This document shows, in pieces, positions 52,301-63,000 of a stretch of 64,000 nucleotides of DNA. The notes beneath the pieces are model-generated. The model was not told where the DNA came from. It saw nothing but the letters and a program-made list of their open reading frames with translations, and ran no database searches. Made by a program: the position numbers and the translations under genes. Within the stretch, counting starts at the first letter, position 1. Each line of letters opens with the position of its first letter. The DNA lies in contig NZ_JAVRHN010000001.1 of assembly GCF_031846645.1 (NCBI RefSeq), positions 186,001 through 250,000 of the forward strand, written 5' to 3'. Source of the stretch: Autumnicola psychrophila (GTDB lineage: Bacteria; Bacteroidota; Bacteroidia; Flavobacteriales; Flavobacteriaceae).

Positions 52301-55300
52301 CTCAAGTACACCCGGAAGTTACACCGTCACCTACACAGTACCGGCATTAGGAGGTTGTGATGTTGTAGTTGCTACTACCGAAGTAGAAATTTTTGAAAAA
52401 GTAGTTATAACCACACCACCAACAGGAGATAGAATTTGCGAAGGAGAAAATGTACAATTCGAAGTAAGTGCAACCGGCGACGATCTTACCTATCAATGGT
52501 ATAAAGGAACGCCGGGTTCAGGAACTGCCGTTAATGGAGGAACTTCTGACCTTCTGAACCTGAACAGCGCTCCAACTTCAGATGCAGGAGACTATTTTGT
52601 AGAAATTACCGGAGCTTCTCCTTGTGAGATGGTTAGATCATCAGCGGTAAACCTTCAGGTGGATTCTACAATATCTATCACAGAACAACCTATTGATACA
52701 GAAGTGTGCGTTGGAGATACTGTAAACTTATCTGTTACAGCATCCGCAGGTAACGAAACTTTAAACTATCAATGGTATAAAGGCACTCCCGGCTCTGGTA
52801 CTGCAATAGGAAGTACCAATTTAACAGGGGAACTTGAAATATCCGGAACAACCACTGCATCAGGTGGTGATTATTATGTAATGATCATTGGTACAACAGG
52901 GTATCGATGCGAACCGGTAATTTCTGAAGCTGCTACACTAACAGTAAGGGAAATTCCTTCAATAACTATTACTGGTTCCGCCGAGATTTGTGACGGATTA
53001 AGTGCTGATATTTCTTTTGCCGGCACCCCTAATACAGCTGTTACGTATACTATTAACGGCGGCAACAGCCAGACCATTGCCCTTGATGCTTCAGGAGAAG
53101 CTACTTTATCAACCGGTGCCCTCAGTGTGGTTAATAACGATATCACTGATTACGAGTATACAGTTTCCAGCGTACAATATTCAAATGGCTCTCCTTGTGC
53201 TGCTACGGTAACAGGATCTGCAACTATTACTGTAAATCCTACTCCTGACGTTAATGTTTCCTTTGAAAACTCTCAGGTCACCTTTTGTAACGACACTTTC
53301 CAGGGAACTTTTACACCTTCCTTAACCGGTTCTGGTGCCTTTACAGGCGGAGTCTTCTCTGCCGAAGGTTTAAACGTGAATGAAGAAACCGGAGCTTTTA
53401 CTCCCGCAAATGCGACTGCCGGTGACTATAAATTAAACTATTATCTGGAAGAAGCAGGAGGTTGTTCTGAACTTGCTGCTACTCTCGATATAACAATTTT
53501 CACCAGCGTGGAAATAACTTCTGAACCTTTCCCTGTGGCCGTATGTACAGCCAACGATACGCAGCTGGAGATTGCAGCTTCAGGAGATAATCTTAGTTAT
53601 CAATGGTTCAAGGTTGTAGCAACATCCGATTCTGAAGTTGGAGCAGATTCTCCAATCCTGGAACTTAACAATGCAACTGCAACTACTGCAGGAGATTATT
53701 ACGTCGTGGTTAGCGGAGATAATGCCTGTGAACCGGCCATATCTGAAACAGTTACTGTTACGGTGGACGAGAATATTGAGGTGACACAGCAACCCAATGA
53801 TCAGGATGCTTGTATAGAAAGTAACGTAACACTTACAGTAGATGCAATAGCCTCCGGAAGTAACGAGAATATACAATATCGCTGGATGTTTCGCTCTGCA
53901 AACAGTAACAATGTAAACGACTGGACCTATGTGAGCGGTGGAGAGACAGCGACTCTTATATTGAGTGAAGTAAACCTCTCTCAGGCTGGACAATATCGTG
54001 CAGAGATTGACGGACCTGATTTTTACAGTTGTAGTATTGGTTATTCTGAAATAGCTGTTGTTACTGTCTATGAACAACCTACAGCCGATGCCGGAGTAGC
54101 AACATTAGAGGTCTGCAGTACTACCAACCCTATCAGCCTTGGAATAGGTGCAAATGTTACAAACCACAGCTCGGTGCAATGGACTACCAGCAATGGCCAT
54201 GGCGCAATTATAAATCCTGGAGATTTAAACGGAGTTACATACATTCCTGCAGAAGCGGATTATGGTGAGACATTAGAATTTTCTCTTACTGCAATCCTGG
54301 AAGTGGACGGAGTTGAACTTTGTGCCGAAACAATTGCCTCAGATGTGAAGGTAATCACTATTATTCCTCAACCTGCTATTACCGGGTTTAGTTATACCGA
54401 TCAAATAACCAATACTCAATCCGAATATTGTGAAACTGATATGTTGGAACAGTCACCAGACATTACCGGAAATTTCCTTACAGGCGGAGAGGGTGAATTT
54501 TCTGTTGCGTTCAGTGGAAATCCTACAAATCCTTTAGTTGTTAATGCCGCATCAGGAGTCTTTACACCCAATGGAACAAATCCCGGAACTTATGTGATCA
54601 CCTATACATATAGCGCCGCATCCCAAACCGGAGTATGTAATAATGCTTCAGCGGAATTTTCTGTAGTAATAGGAGAAAAACCTGTTGCTGAATTTACTTA
54701 TGGAGACAATCCATTTTGTAGTGATGCTGCAAATCCTCTCCCCGTTTCGCTTAATGAGGGTATTCTCGGAACTTTTACATCTGATGAGGGATTGGTATTC
54801 CTTGAAGGAGGGGAGCCAGGTCAAATCGACTTGAATGCCAGCACTCCGGGAACATACACTGTAATCAATACAGTTGATTATGAAGGCGATGGTTGCCAGC
54901 CTGTTCAATTTGAAGCAAACATCACTATTAATGCAAAACCTGCAGCTCCACAGATCGCAGATTTAAAATACTGCCTTAATGAAGAAGATGTCGCTGGTTT
55001 CGTTGCCAACCCAGCCGAAGGAGGAGAAATTAACTGGTATACAAGTGTGGATTCCTCTATAGAAATGGAGTCTGCACCGGTAGTAAACACTGCCGTAGCA
55101 ACAACCACTCCCTTCTGGGCAAGCCAAACCTCAGCTGAAGGATGCGAGAGTGAAAGAGTAGAGGTAACTATTACTATAAACGCCTTACCGGAAGTTAGCA
55201 TTTCTGTAGATGAAAATTTAACAGTATCTGATGATGGGAATCCTGTGATTTGCTTTGGAAGCAATATTATTTTAACTGGAAATGGAGCTGCAGGATATTC

Positions 55301-58300
55301 CTGGAGTACAGAATCAGAAAATTTAGGAGTTGGGTCTACAATGGCTGTTTCTCCTGAAGTTACTACTACATATTATGCTTTAGGCATAGACGGAAATGAA
55401 TGTAGCAACACAGCCGAAGTAACAGTCGAAGTAAGTCCAACTACTGAAGCGGGTATTATAGATGCTCCCGCAAGTGTATGTGCTGATAATCCGGCCGGGA
55501 TTTTGGAATTATCTGGATACACGGGGGAAATAATGATATGGGAATACCAGACATCAGGAGAAAACAGCTGGAACCTACTAAACTCAGGTAGTATTGATGC
55601 AACGCAGTCGTTCTCTGGTTTAACCGGAACTACTACTTTTCGTGCAACCATTAAAAGTGGTGTTTGTATTGAAAAAACAACAGAAAAAACTGTGACCGTA
55701 GATCCTTTACCTTTCGGAGGAGAATTAGCTTTTGCTGACATAGTTACAACAGATTATAATGGTAGAATTTTTACTATATGTGAAGGTGCTTCAACGGGCT
55801 ATTCATCCTTATCTCTAAACGAGCATGCGGGAAATATTATAGCCTGGAAATACAGGATCAACGGTGGTGCCTGGACAACTGTTTCTGAAAATAATAGTCC
55901 TTTTACGGGTTCAAGCCTTACGGGTGCACAAATTCAGGCTCTTAACCTTACCCAAACTACTGTATTCAGAGTTGAAATAGCCAGCGGTGCATGCACTCCA
56001 AATGTTTTTTCTCAAACTGCAATACTAAGTATAATTCCTACAGATATTGAACCTCAACCAGTAACTGTGAGTAAGGATGTTGTCTGTTTGGGCGAGGAGG
56101 TAATTCTAAGCTCTGAAACAGGTTATAGCAGCTCAATTCCTATAGTTGAAGGTGGAGCTTTTGATAACGCAGGTATAAAAAATCATGGATGGCGGTTTTT
56201 AAGACCTAATGGGACAGCATTTAATTTTGAAACTAATGCCAACAATGTAAATCCGGATGTTTGGTCCAGAGCTACTCCAAGGGATTTTCCAACTGCAGGT
56301 CTCACAAGTCCTTATACCAGAACAAATCAAAGATGGGATTCGGGAGTTGAAGACGGCAATAAAGGTTTTGCAATAGTCTCAGGAACAAACTCTTCTTCTA
56401 TGGAAACTTCTGTTTTTGGAATAGGATCTATGGATCAGGCAATCATGACATTTGACCAAGCCTATAATCTTACGCCGGGAGCCTCAATAAGTGTAGAAAT
56501 TTCTACAAATGGTGGCGCATCTTACGATACCGTTCTTTTTTCAAGAAGTGGCGCTACTGCCAGCGGAAATCCTTCAAACTTTGGAACTGGTAGCCCCGAG
56601 AGCCGGCCAGATAACAAAATAGTAGTTGATCTGGGCAATTATCTTGGGCAAAATAATCTTAGAATACGCTTTAATTATACCGGAGCAAGAGCAGGGGATA
56701 TTTGGGCTGTAGATGCAGTGAATGTACCTGAAGGCCCCAGAAACGTTTCGATAGAGTGGAATGATTATACAAATCCCGAGCAAATCATACAAATTGGCAC
56801 CACCAATTCAGTTACTTACGCTCCAAAACAAATAGGACTTAATGTTTTTGAAGTAAAAACAAGTTTAATATTTGATTCTACCGGAAACGCCTGTGACGTA
56901 GCAGAAAATTCTGAAAATATTGAAGTTTTCGTTTTTGATAAATATACAACCAGCACTACAGCAGAATATGGAAGCTGTGGTGTATTTGAAGCAAAATTAA
57001 CAGCTAAGATTTTAAACGGCTCTGGAATTGAAATATCTACGGTAGCTAACGGAGAAATTGTTCCGACTCCCGATGGATACGTAGGTGAATGGAAAATCGA
57101 GGGACCTGCAGGGTATCAACTAGTCGATCCTAATCCGGCAGACAATGTTCCTGCAGCAAACGAACCATTAGCTACTCTTACTACTAATTCAACAGGAACC
57201 TATAAAGTTTCCTGGTCACTGGTTCCTACGGCAAGAAATCTAGCAGGAGAGCTGTACACAAATCCGGAAGCATGCCCTCCTGTAGAAACTCAATCGGACG
57301 TTATTATAGTGGGATGTACTGCTTTGGATTTTGACGGATTAAACGACAGAGTCTTAATAGACCATACCTACCCGGGTGTAATGAGTTTTGAAGCCTGGAT
57401 TCGTCCCAAAGAAAATGGAGGCACAATAATCTCGGGGCCAAATTTCCGTATAACTACTCCAGCCGATGTTGTTCCAAATTCCAGGTGGTATCATATTGCT
57501 GTTTCTAATGGAAAGCTATACATAGATGGTATTAAAAGGTCTGATTTAACCTTGGGAAACAGTGCCGGTACAAAGACAGTTATTGGAGCTGAAATTATTA
57601 ACGGCGAAGCCACCAATTTCTTTCACGGCTGGATTGAAGAAGTAAGGTTATGGAAGAGAGCATTAACTGTAGATCAAATCCGGTTTATGATGAACCAACG
57701 GCTTATTAATAATGGTGCACAAATGGGAGAGCAAATTCCTATGAACGTACCTGGTGGATTAACTTATGCTGATCTTGCGGGCTATTACAGGTTAATTTCT
57801 GCAAATCCTGATCCGGCAGGATTAGTAGCATTTGATGGTGCTTTAATGCCTTTAAATGGTGAAACCCCTAATCTGGCTAACGCTGCAATTCCGGGTCGAC
57901 TGGTAAACATGGAAACCAATCAGGAGAATACTGCTCCTCTCCCCTATTTTTCTGCAAATCCGAAAGTATGGGCAAATGACGACACCTGGGCAAGACCAGA
58001 GGTTTGGGATCCACCTCATACTGGTCCTATAGAATGGAATATTGCGAATATATCACACAACATTAATTCTGGCTCTAAAGACATAACTGTTCTAGGCTTG
58101 CTCTCCGATTCAGGCGAACTAACCATTGCTAATCCATCCGGAGCAGAAAACGAGAATAACAGCGGACAATTTTTAAATATTACCCATTATCTTCTGCTTA
58201 ACGGCAATATAGACTTAGTAGGTGAATCTCAACTATTGCAGGGCGAAGTAGGCATACTGGATGAAAGTAGCGCCGGATGGCTGGAAAGAGATCAGCAAGG

Positions 58301-59876
58301 CACACGTAGTAGTTTTAATTACAACTATTGGTCTAGCCCTGTAAGTTTACAGGGAGAAGCCAATAATTCCACCTACACTATTGCCCAGGTTCTTAGAGAC
58401 GGAACAGACAGCAACAATCCCCAGATCATAAATTTCAGGCCCGGACATAATGCTGCAGACAATGCAAGGACAAATGCTGTTACAGTTAGCGAATATTGGC
58501 TTTGGAGATTTAATGGTACTTCTGATGTTTATGAAGAATGGATTCATATTGGTTCCTCCGGAACCCTACGAACAGGGGAAGGGTTTACCATGAAGGGAAC
58601 AGATGGAAATGCCGACATTGAAACCCGACAGAACTATGTCTTTATAGGAAAACCACATAACGGTGATTTCACCCTTCCTGTAGGAATGGACAAAAATTAT
58701 CTTATAGGGAATCCGTACCCATCTGCAATAGATGCACGGGAATTCATTCTCGATAACCTAAACGGAGATGATGTAATAGGAGCCCGAAACACCCGTAATG
58801 TTTTTAATGGGGTTGTTTATTTCTGGGACCACTTTGCAGGACATACCCACATCCTGAGGGAATATGTAGGAGGTTATGCGGCATTAACTCTGGCAGGAGC
58901 TGTTCCGGCAGTTTCCATAGATGAAAGAATAAATGCCAATGAAGAATCGGGAACAAAAACTCCGCAGCAATATATTCCTGTTGGCCAGGGGTTCTTCATC
59001 AACACAGGGCTGGAAATCACCTCAGAAGGTGAGGCTGGAAACGCTATTAGCGTTGATGCAGGGAATATTGAATTTAAAAACAGCCAGAGAGAAGCTGTAC
59101 GGGAGACTCCGGATAATTCCATTTTCCTTAAACCAATTTATCCTTCAAAGAAAGCTACAAAAGCACAAGATGAACGCGCAAAAATAAGGCTAAGATTTGA
59201 CTCTCCTAAAGGTTATCACCGGCAGATCTTAGTCGCTGCAGATCCTATAACTACAGATAATGTCGATCTGGGATACGATGCTCCTTTAATCGAATACAAC
59301 CTGGATGACATGTACTGGATTATTAATCAAAGAGAATATATTATACAAGCCGTTCCTGACTTCGGAAAGGAAAGGATACTGCCACTTGGCGTTCAATTGG
59401 AAGAAAAAGGAAATTTCACGATAGCCATAGATTCAAGGGAAAACCTGGGGGAAGATCATAAAATCTATCTTCAAGATAAACTGAGGGATAGTATCCATGA
59501 TTTTAAAGATGGTCCCTACAAAGAAGAATCTGAAAGCGGCTTTATAGATGACAGGTTTAGTATTATTTTCCATAAAAAAGAAGTTCCTGTTCCCGGTAAT
59601 GGAGAAGCAGAGGAAGAGGAAGAAGAATCTATTTTTGACGCAATTACTATAGCCTTTAAACATTCTTCAAGGGAATTAAAAGTGTACAATCCAGATCTTA
59701 TAAATATTTCTCATGTTATATTATTTGACCTCACAGGAAAAAAAATACAGGAATTTGGTGACATTGCAACTGAGAAAGAAGTGACTCTGCCCGTGGTGCA
59801 ATTTCCTTCTTCAGTGTATATAGTAAAACTGTTCAGTGATAAAAGAACTCACAACAAAAAGATTCTCATGAAATAA
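49317..59876 (+). CDS. Giant T9SS-secreted multi-Ig/LamG surface protein
   Basis: The 3519-residue protein has a signal peptide (LFLPIWIVFFFLAPMEGVGQ). About 220-750 holds six PKD-like modules of about 88 residues, each with a VCPG-type Cys, a YIWTLPSGW-type core and a CGTS-type end. About 1000-2270 holds further Ig-like modules (TYQWYKGTPGSGTA). About 2280-2475 is a jelly-roll-like part, and about 2669-2800 a LamG_3-like domain (ALDFDGLNDRVLIDHTYPG). A conserved block follows with NYNYWSSPV, GEGFTMKGTDGN and LIGNPYPSAIDA, seen in Flavobacteriaceae exoproteins. The C-terminus (about 3440-3519) is a T9SS type A sorting domain (VILFDLTGKKIQEF...IVKLFSDKRTHNKKILMK). It is likely an adhesin or matrix protein on the cell surface; the ligand is unknown. 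It is followed by a second giant gene. Confidence 0.92.
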   Translation: MVKNLLFLPIWIVFFFLAPMEGVGQCVIPTVTIQNVSGSSVCEDETISFNGSVTSSSSDILSYQWQVSYNNGAYTDIAGATNEDLSGYDAAIGSNRFKLLVTYNCTENQVSQAVLSQPSSTVTVLEKRTGSVTMTASNTNICPGENVTFNTTAPANLGASPDYDWQLTRNENTTSISSLKTFTIGSLVAGDVVRLYVTSSVPCVDPVYSTNTFTITEKPGIPSTPGAFTSGEAEVCPELTKTYTVPNDNTASEYIWTLPSGWTGSSNNNTITVTTGNSGGSITVKAKNSCGTSEARTLGVSVKAGIPAQPAAISGTAAVCPGIAQTFSVTNVSSVSYTWQIPAGWDGTSTTNSITLTPSTTAQNGNLSVTATNDCGTSSARTLALSVKPGIPAQPLVFTAGSATLCPGTQGTYKVPGVTGATNYIWTLPSGFSATNLTTTTPSLVVTAGTSGSGNITVKASNDCGTGEERIFAVAINDPVPVMNENIQGSPAVCAGTQGLTYSIPLITNATSYEWSASSGWAVTAGQGSNSITLTSGTSAGTISVKAINSCGESASRNLLINLNPPPPAIPGAITFSDGTDKACSNTAETYSFAAVPNASSYLWTLPNGSTQSTTVPSLSFTATASGTQTLKVAAVNSCGTSNEKSFQINVAGGKPAKPETITASKYTVCPPETGFLLSVPEVSNADSYQWFLPAGWEITNGAGTNAITVKINASSTYQNPTVVGVEAKNHCGNSTRQTTSSNINDANAIAVSDFVFVDLGEDRVLCNSNSPVTINAALNFGGKKLKIASIKSSSGVTINDLGNGAVDSHTFSYPPTLTDLNNGSVTITMITANPGGACNAGKDEMTIFFRPTPTSTIATPDPICAGSSTSLTFTGTPNTRLTYRIGTGSDKTIDIGATGTAILNTGALNSNTTYNLRSIQYLDTPSCSNPLSGSATVTVTPKPTATISYSTPFCTSPGSTESVTLNTTGTVTGAQFSAPSGLTINPTTGAITPSSSTPGSYTVTYTVPALGGCDVVVATTEVEIFEKVVITTPPTGDRICEGENVQFEVSATGDDLTYQWYKGTPGSGTAVNGGTSDLLNLNSAPTSDAGDYFVEITGASPCEMVRSSAVNLQVDSTISITEQPIDTEVCVGDTVNLSVTASAGNETLNYQWYKGTPGSGTAIGSTNLTGELEISGTTTASGGDYYVMIIGTTGYRCEPVISEAATLTVREIPSITITGSAEICDGLSADISFAGTPNTAVTYTINGGNSQTIALDASGEATLSTGALSVVNNDITDYEYTVSSVQYSNGSPCAATVTGSATITVNPTPDVNVSFENSQVTFCNDTFQGTFTPSLTGSGAFTGGVFSAEGLNVNEETGAFTPANATAGDYKLNYYLEEAGGCSELAATLDITIFTSVEITSEPFPVAVCTANDTQLEIAASGDNLSYQWFKVVATSDSEVGADSPILELNNATATTAGDYYVVVSGDNACEPAISETVTVTVDENIEVTQQPNDQDACIESNVTLTVDAIASGSNENIQYRWMFRSANSNNVNDWTYVSGGETATLILSEVNLSQAGQYRAEIDGPDFYSCSIGYSEIAVVTVYEQPTADAGVATLEVCSTTNPISLGIGANVTNHSSVQWTTSNGHGAIINPGDLNGVTYIPAEADYGETLEFSLTAILEVDGVELCAETIASDVKVITIIPQPAITGFSYTDQITNTQSEYCETDMLEQSPDITGNFLTGGEGEFSVAFSGNPTNPLVVNAASGVFTPNGTNPGTYVITYTYSAASQTGVCNNASAEFSVVIGEKPVAEFTYGDNPFCSDAANPLPVSLNEGILGTFTSDEGLVFLEGGEPGQIDLNASTPGTYTVINTVDYEGDGCQPVQFEANITINAKPAAPQIADLKYCLNEEDVAGFVANPAEGGEINWYTSVDSSIEMESAPVVNTAVATTTPFWASQTSAEGCESERVEVTITINALPEVSISVDENLTVSDDGNPVICFGSNIILTGNGAAGYSWSTESENLGVGSTMAVSPEVTTTYYALGIDGNECSNTAEVTVEVSPTTEAGIIDAPASVCADNPAGILELSGYTGEIMIWEYQTSGENSWNLLNSGSIDATQSFSGLTGTTTFRATIKSGVCIEKTTEKTVTVDPLPFGGELAFADIVTTDYNGRIFTICEGASTGYSSLSLNEHAGNIIAWKYRINGGAWTTVSENNSPFTGSSLTGAQIQALNLTQTTVFRVEIASGACTPNVFSQTAILSIIPTDIEPQPVTVSKDVVCLGEEVILSSETGYSSSIPIVEGGAFDNAGIKNHGWRFLRPNGTAFNFETNANNVNPDVWSRATPRDFPTAGLTSPYTRTNQRWDSGVEDGNKGFAIVSGTNSSSMETSVFGIGSMDQAIMTFDQAYNLTPGASISVEISTNGGASYDTVLFSRSGATASGNPSNFGTGSPESRPDNKIVVDLGNYLGQNNLRIRFNYTGARAGDIWAVDAVNVPEGPRNVSIEWNDYTNPEQIIQIGTTNSVTYAPKQIGLNVFEVKTSLIFDSTGNACDVAENSENIEVFVFDKYTTSTTAEYGSCGVFEAKLTAKILNGSGIEISTVANGEIVPTPDGYVGEWKIEGPAGYQLVDPNPADNVPAANEPLATLTTNSTGTYKVSWSLVPTARNLAGELYTNPEACPPVETQSDVIIVGCTALDFDGLNDRVLIDHTYPGVMSFEAWIRPKENGGTIISGPNFRITTPADVVPNSRWYHIAVSNGKLYIDGIKRSDLTLGNSAGTKTVIGAEIINGEATNFFHGWIEEVRLWKRALTVDQIRFMMNQRLINNGAQMGEQIPMNVPGGLTYADLAGYYRLISANPDPAGLVAFDGALMPLNGETPNLANAAIPGRLVNMETNQENTAPLPYFSANPKVWANDDTWARPEVWDPPHTGPIEWNIANISHNINSGSKDITVLGLLSDSGELTIANPSGAENENNSGQFLNITHYLLLNGNIDLVGESQLLQGEVGILDESSAGWLERDQQGTRSSFNYNYWSSPVSLQGEANNSTYTIAQVLRDGTDSNNPQIINFRPGHNAADNARTNAVTVSEYWLWRFNGTSDVYEEWIHIGSSGTLRTGEGFTMKGTDGNADIETRQNYVFIGKPHNGDFTLPVGMDKNYLIGNPYPSAIDAREFILDNLNGDDVIGARNTRNVFNGVVYFWDHFAGHTHILREYVGGYAALTLAGAVPAVSIDERINANEESGTKTPQQYIPVGQGFFINTGLEITSEGEAGNAISVDAGNIEFKNSQREAVRETPDNSIFLKPIYPSKKATKAQDERAKIRLRFDSPKGYHRQILVAADPITTDNVDLGYDAPLIEYNLDDMYWIINQREYIIQAVPDFGKERILPLGVQLEEKGNFTIAIDSRENLGEDHKIYLQDKLRDSIHDFKDGPYKEESESGFIDDRFSIIFHKKEVPVPGNGEAEEEEEESIFDAITIAFKHSSRELKVYNPDLINISHVILFDLTGKKIQEFGDIATEKEVTLPVVQFPSSVYIVKLFSDKRTHNKKILMK

Positions 59877-60022
59877 ATAGCTCCCATCAGGTAAGCTTAG
59901 CCGCTAATATAGTTTTAGCTGAAATTTACATCATCAACCTGCATGGATTACAAAATTCTTACAAATCAAACTTCCAAAGTGTGTTTTTAACCGTAAAGTA
60001 ACACCCTTTGCCGTTTTTTGTA

Positions 60023-60030
60023 TAAATTTG
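60023..60030 (+). promoter_or_regulatory. Candidate -7 element upstream of the second giant gene
   Basis: TAAATTTG matches TAnnTTTG and lies 26 bases before the ATG at 60057. A TTTG sits only 12 bases upstream, so the -33 part is not convincing. Confidence 0.35.
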
Positions 60031-60056
60031 CCACTCAAGTATTTATCAACTTGTGT

Positions 60057-63000
60057 ATGGGCAAAATTACTTTTGTGGTAAAAGCCGTAGGGATTTCATT
60101 TTTTCTTGCTGTTTTTACAATTTATATTTTATCGGCTTCCAAAACCAATTCTACCGAAGTTTCTTTTAATATTTTAAAAGAAGCAGGAACTTCACTGCCG
60201 GAAAAGAAAATTGCAGATCCCCTAATTACCGCTTCAAATGTTCAAAACCCCACCTGTAATGATGCTTCAGATGGAAGTATAAGTATATCTATAACAAACG
60301 GAGTCACACCCTATAAGTACTCCTGGACGGGACCGGGAAACTTTTCGAAAACAAGTAAAAACATCGACAATCTTTCCGCCGGAAGCTACTCTCTAACTGT
60401 CACCGATGCTGAAAATACTCCATCCACCAAAAGCTTCACTTTAGAAGTTGAGGATAATATCGCGCCCACAGTTCAAACTCAGAATATCACTGTTGAACTT
60501 GACGCAAATGGAAACGCAGCAATTTCAGCAGAAGATATTGACGATGGTTCTACCGATAACTGCCAAATTCAAAGCCTCTCCTTATACAAAGAAAATTTTG
60601 ATTGTGGCGATATTGGCCAAAATACGGTTACCCTTACCGCAGTTGATGTAAATGGAAATTCAGCAACGGGAACAGCAACGGTTACTGTCGATGATAATAT
60701 CGCGCCCATAGTTCAAACTCAGAATATTACTATTAAACTTGACGCGAATGGTTCCGCCACAATTTCAGCGGAAGACATCGACAATAATTCAACCGATAAT
60801 TGTCAAATTGATGACCTCTCTTTAAGTAAGACAAATTTCGACTGTAACGACATTGGCCACAATTCCGTAGAACTCACGGTGACAGATGTGAACGGAAATT
60901 CAGCAACGGGAACAGCAACGGTTACTGTCGATGATAATATCGCGCCCATAGTTCAAACTCAGAATATTACTATTAAACTTGACGCAAATGGTTCCGCCAC
61001 AATTTCAGCGGAAGACATCGACAATAATTCAACCGATAATTGTCAAATTCAGAGCCGCTCCTTAAATATTACAAATTTCGACTGTGACGACATTGGTAGT
61101 AATTCTGTAGAACTTACGGTGACAGATGTTAATGGAAATTCAGCAACGGGAACAGCAACGGTTACTATTAAAGACGAGGTTGATCCAATAGTTAAAACTC
61201 AGAATATCACTGTTGAACTTGACGCGAATGGTTCCGCCACAATTTCAGCGGAAGACATCGACAATAATTCAACCGATAATTGTCAAATTGATGACCTCTC
61301 TTTAAGTAAGACAAATTTCGACTGTAACGACATTGGCGACAATTCCGTAGAACTCACGGTGACAGATGTTAATGGAAATTCAGCAACGGGAACAGCAACG
61401 GTTACTGTCGAAGATAATATCACGCCCATTGTTCAAACTCAGAATATCACTGTTGAACTTGACGCGAATGGTTCCGTCACTATTTCAGCGGAAGACATCG
61501 ACAATAATTCAACCGATAATTGCCAAATTCAGAGCCGCTCCTTAAATATTACAAATTTCGACTGCAGCGATCTTGGAGAAAACACAGTGACACTTAGGGT
61601 CACTGATGTAAATAATAATTCCGCTACGGAGACGGCCAAGGTTACTGTTAAAGACGAGATTGGTCCCAATGACCCCAATTTGGAACAATTTATTACCTGG
61701 AGTTGCGGAGAACCTGTTGAAATTCCAACTACGACAGACAATTGTTCGGCAGAAGTAACTGCAACTACCGAAGATCCTATAGAATTTGACAGTTTTGGAG
61801 AAAAAACCATCACTTGGATTTTTGAAGATACTTCTGGAAATAAACTCGAATTTGAACAAAAAATCATTGTCCCAGAACCTACTGTAAATCCGGTAGAAAA
61901 TATTGAAGTATGCAACGGGGAAGCCATTCCGGCTATAACTTTTGCCGGAAGTACAGTTGACGGCACTACTTACCAATGGACGAGTGACAACAGCAGTATT
62001 GGCACCTCAGCAAGGGGCAGCAACCAAATTCCTTCTTTTGAAGCCAAGAATAATACCAGCGAAATTACTACGGCTACGATCACTGTTACGCCGGTAGCAA
62101 ATAACTGCGAAGGCGAAAGTACCAGCTTCACAATTACCGTAAATCCCACGCCTTCCATTGCAACCCCGGCAGATATTGTGGTTTGCGACGGCGAACAAAT
62201 TAGCGGAGTTACTTTCTCCGGAATCGCGGTCGCCGGAACCACGATTAGCTGGAGTAATGACAATACAAATACCGGCCTTGGAGCATCGGGTAACGGAAAT
62301 ATTCCTTCATTTACGGCCACCAATACTATTAACGAGAGTATTTTTTCTACCATTAGCGCTACGCCCAGTGCACATGATTGCGACGGAATTGTAGAAACTT
62401 TTACGATCGAAGTAAAACCCAATCCCACGGTTACCGCTCCCGATCCTCAGATATATTGCAACGGAAATACTGCCGATGCGATTCCCCTCACCGGCTCTCC
62501 TGAAGGAGTTACCTATGCGATCACCGGCGGCGCACAAATCGGACTGTCGAACAGAAGTGCAGCTTCAGAAATTCCTTCTTTTACTCCTGTAAACAATACA
62601 AACAATCCAGTAACTGCAGAAATCTCCATCACTCCAAAAGCAAACGGCTGTACCGGAGATCCTGTAAGTTATTCGGTTACCGTCAATCCCACTCCGAATG
62701 TAAGCATCTCCCCTTCTACCCAGGCGATCTGTTCTAAAGGTACCACAGCTATTTCTTTATCGGGGAACGTCACAGGAACGGATTTTAACTGGACAGTTGC
62801 AGAAATCTCGCCGGCAGGGAGTGTAACAGGGGCTGAAGATGGAAGTGGCGACAGAATTTCGCAGACGCTCATAAACACTACTACAAGTCCTGCAACAGTA
62901 AAATACAAAGTACTTCCAATAGCCAACAATTGCTCCGGAACGCCGATTACCGTTACGGTTACAGTAAACCCAACACCGGAACTACAAATTACAAATCCGG

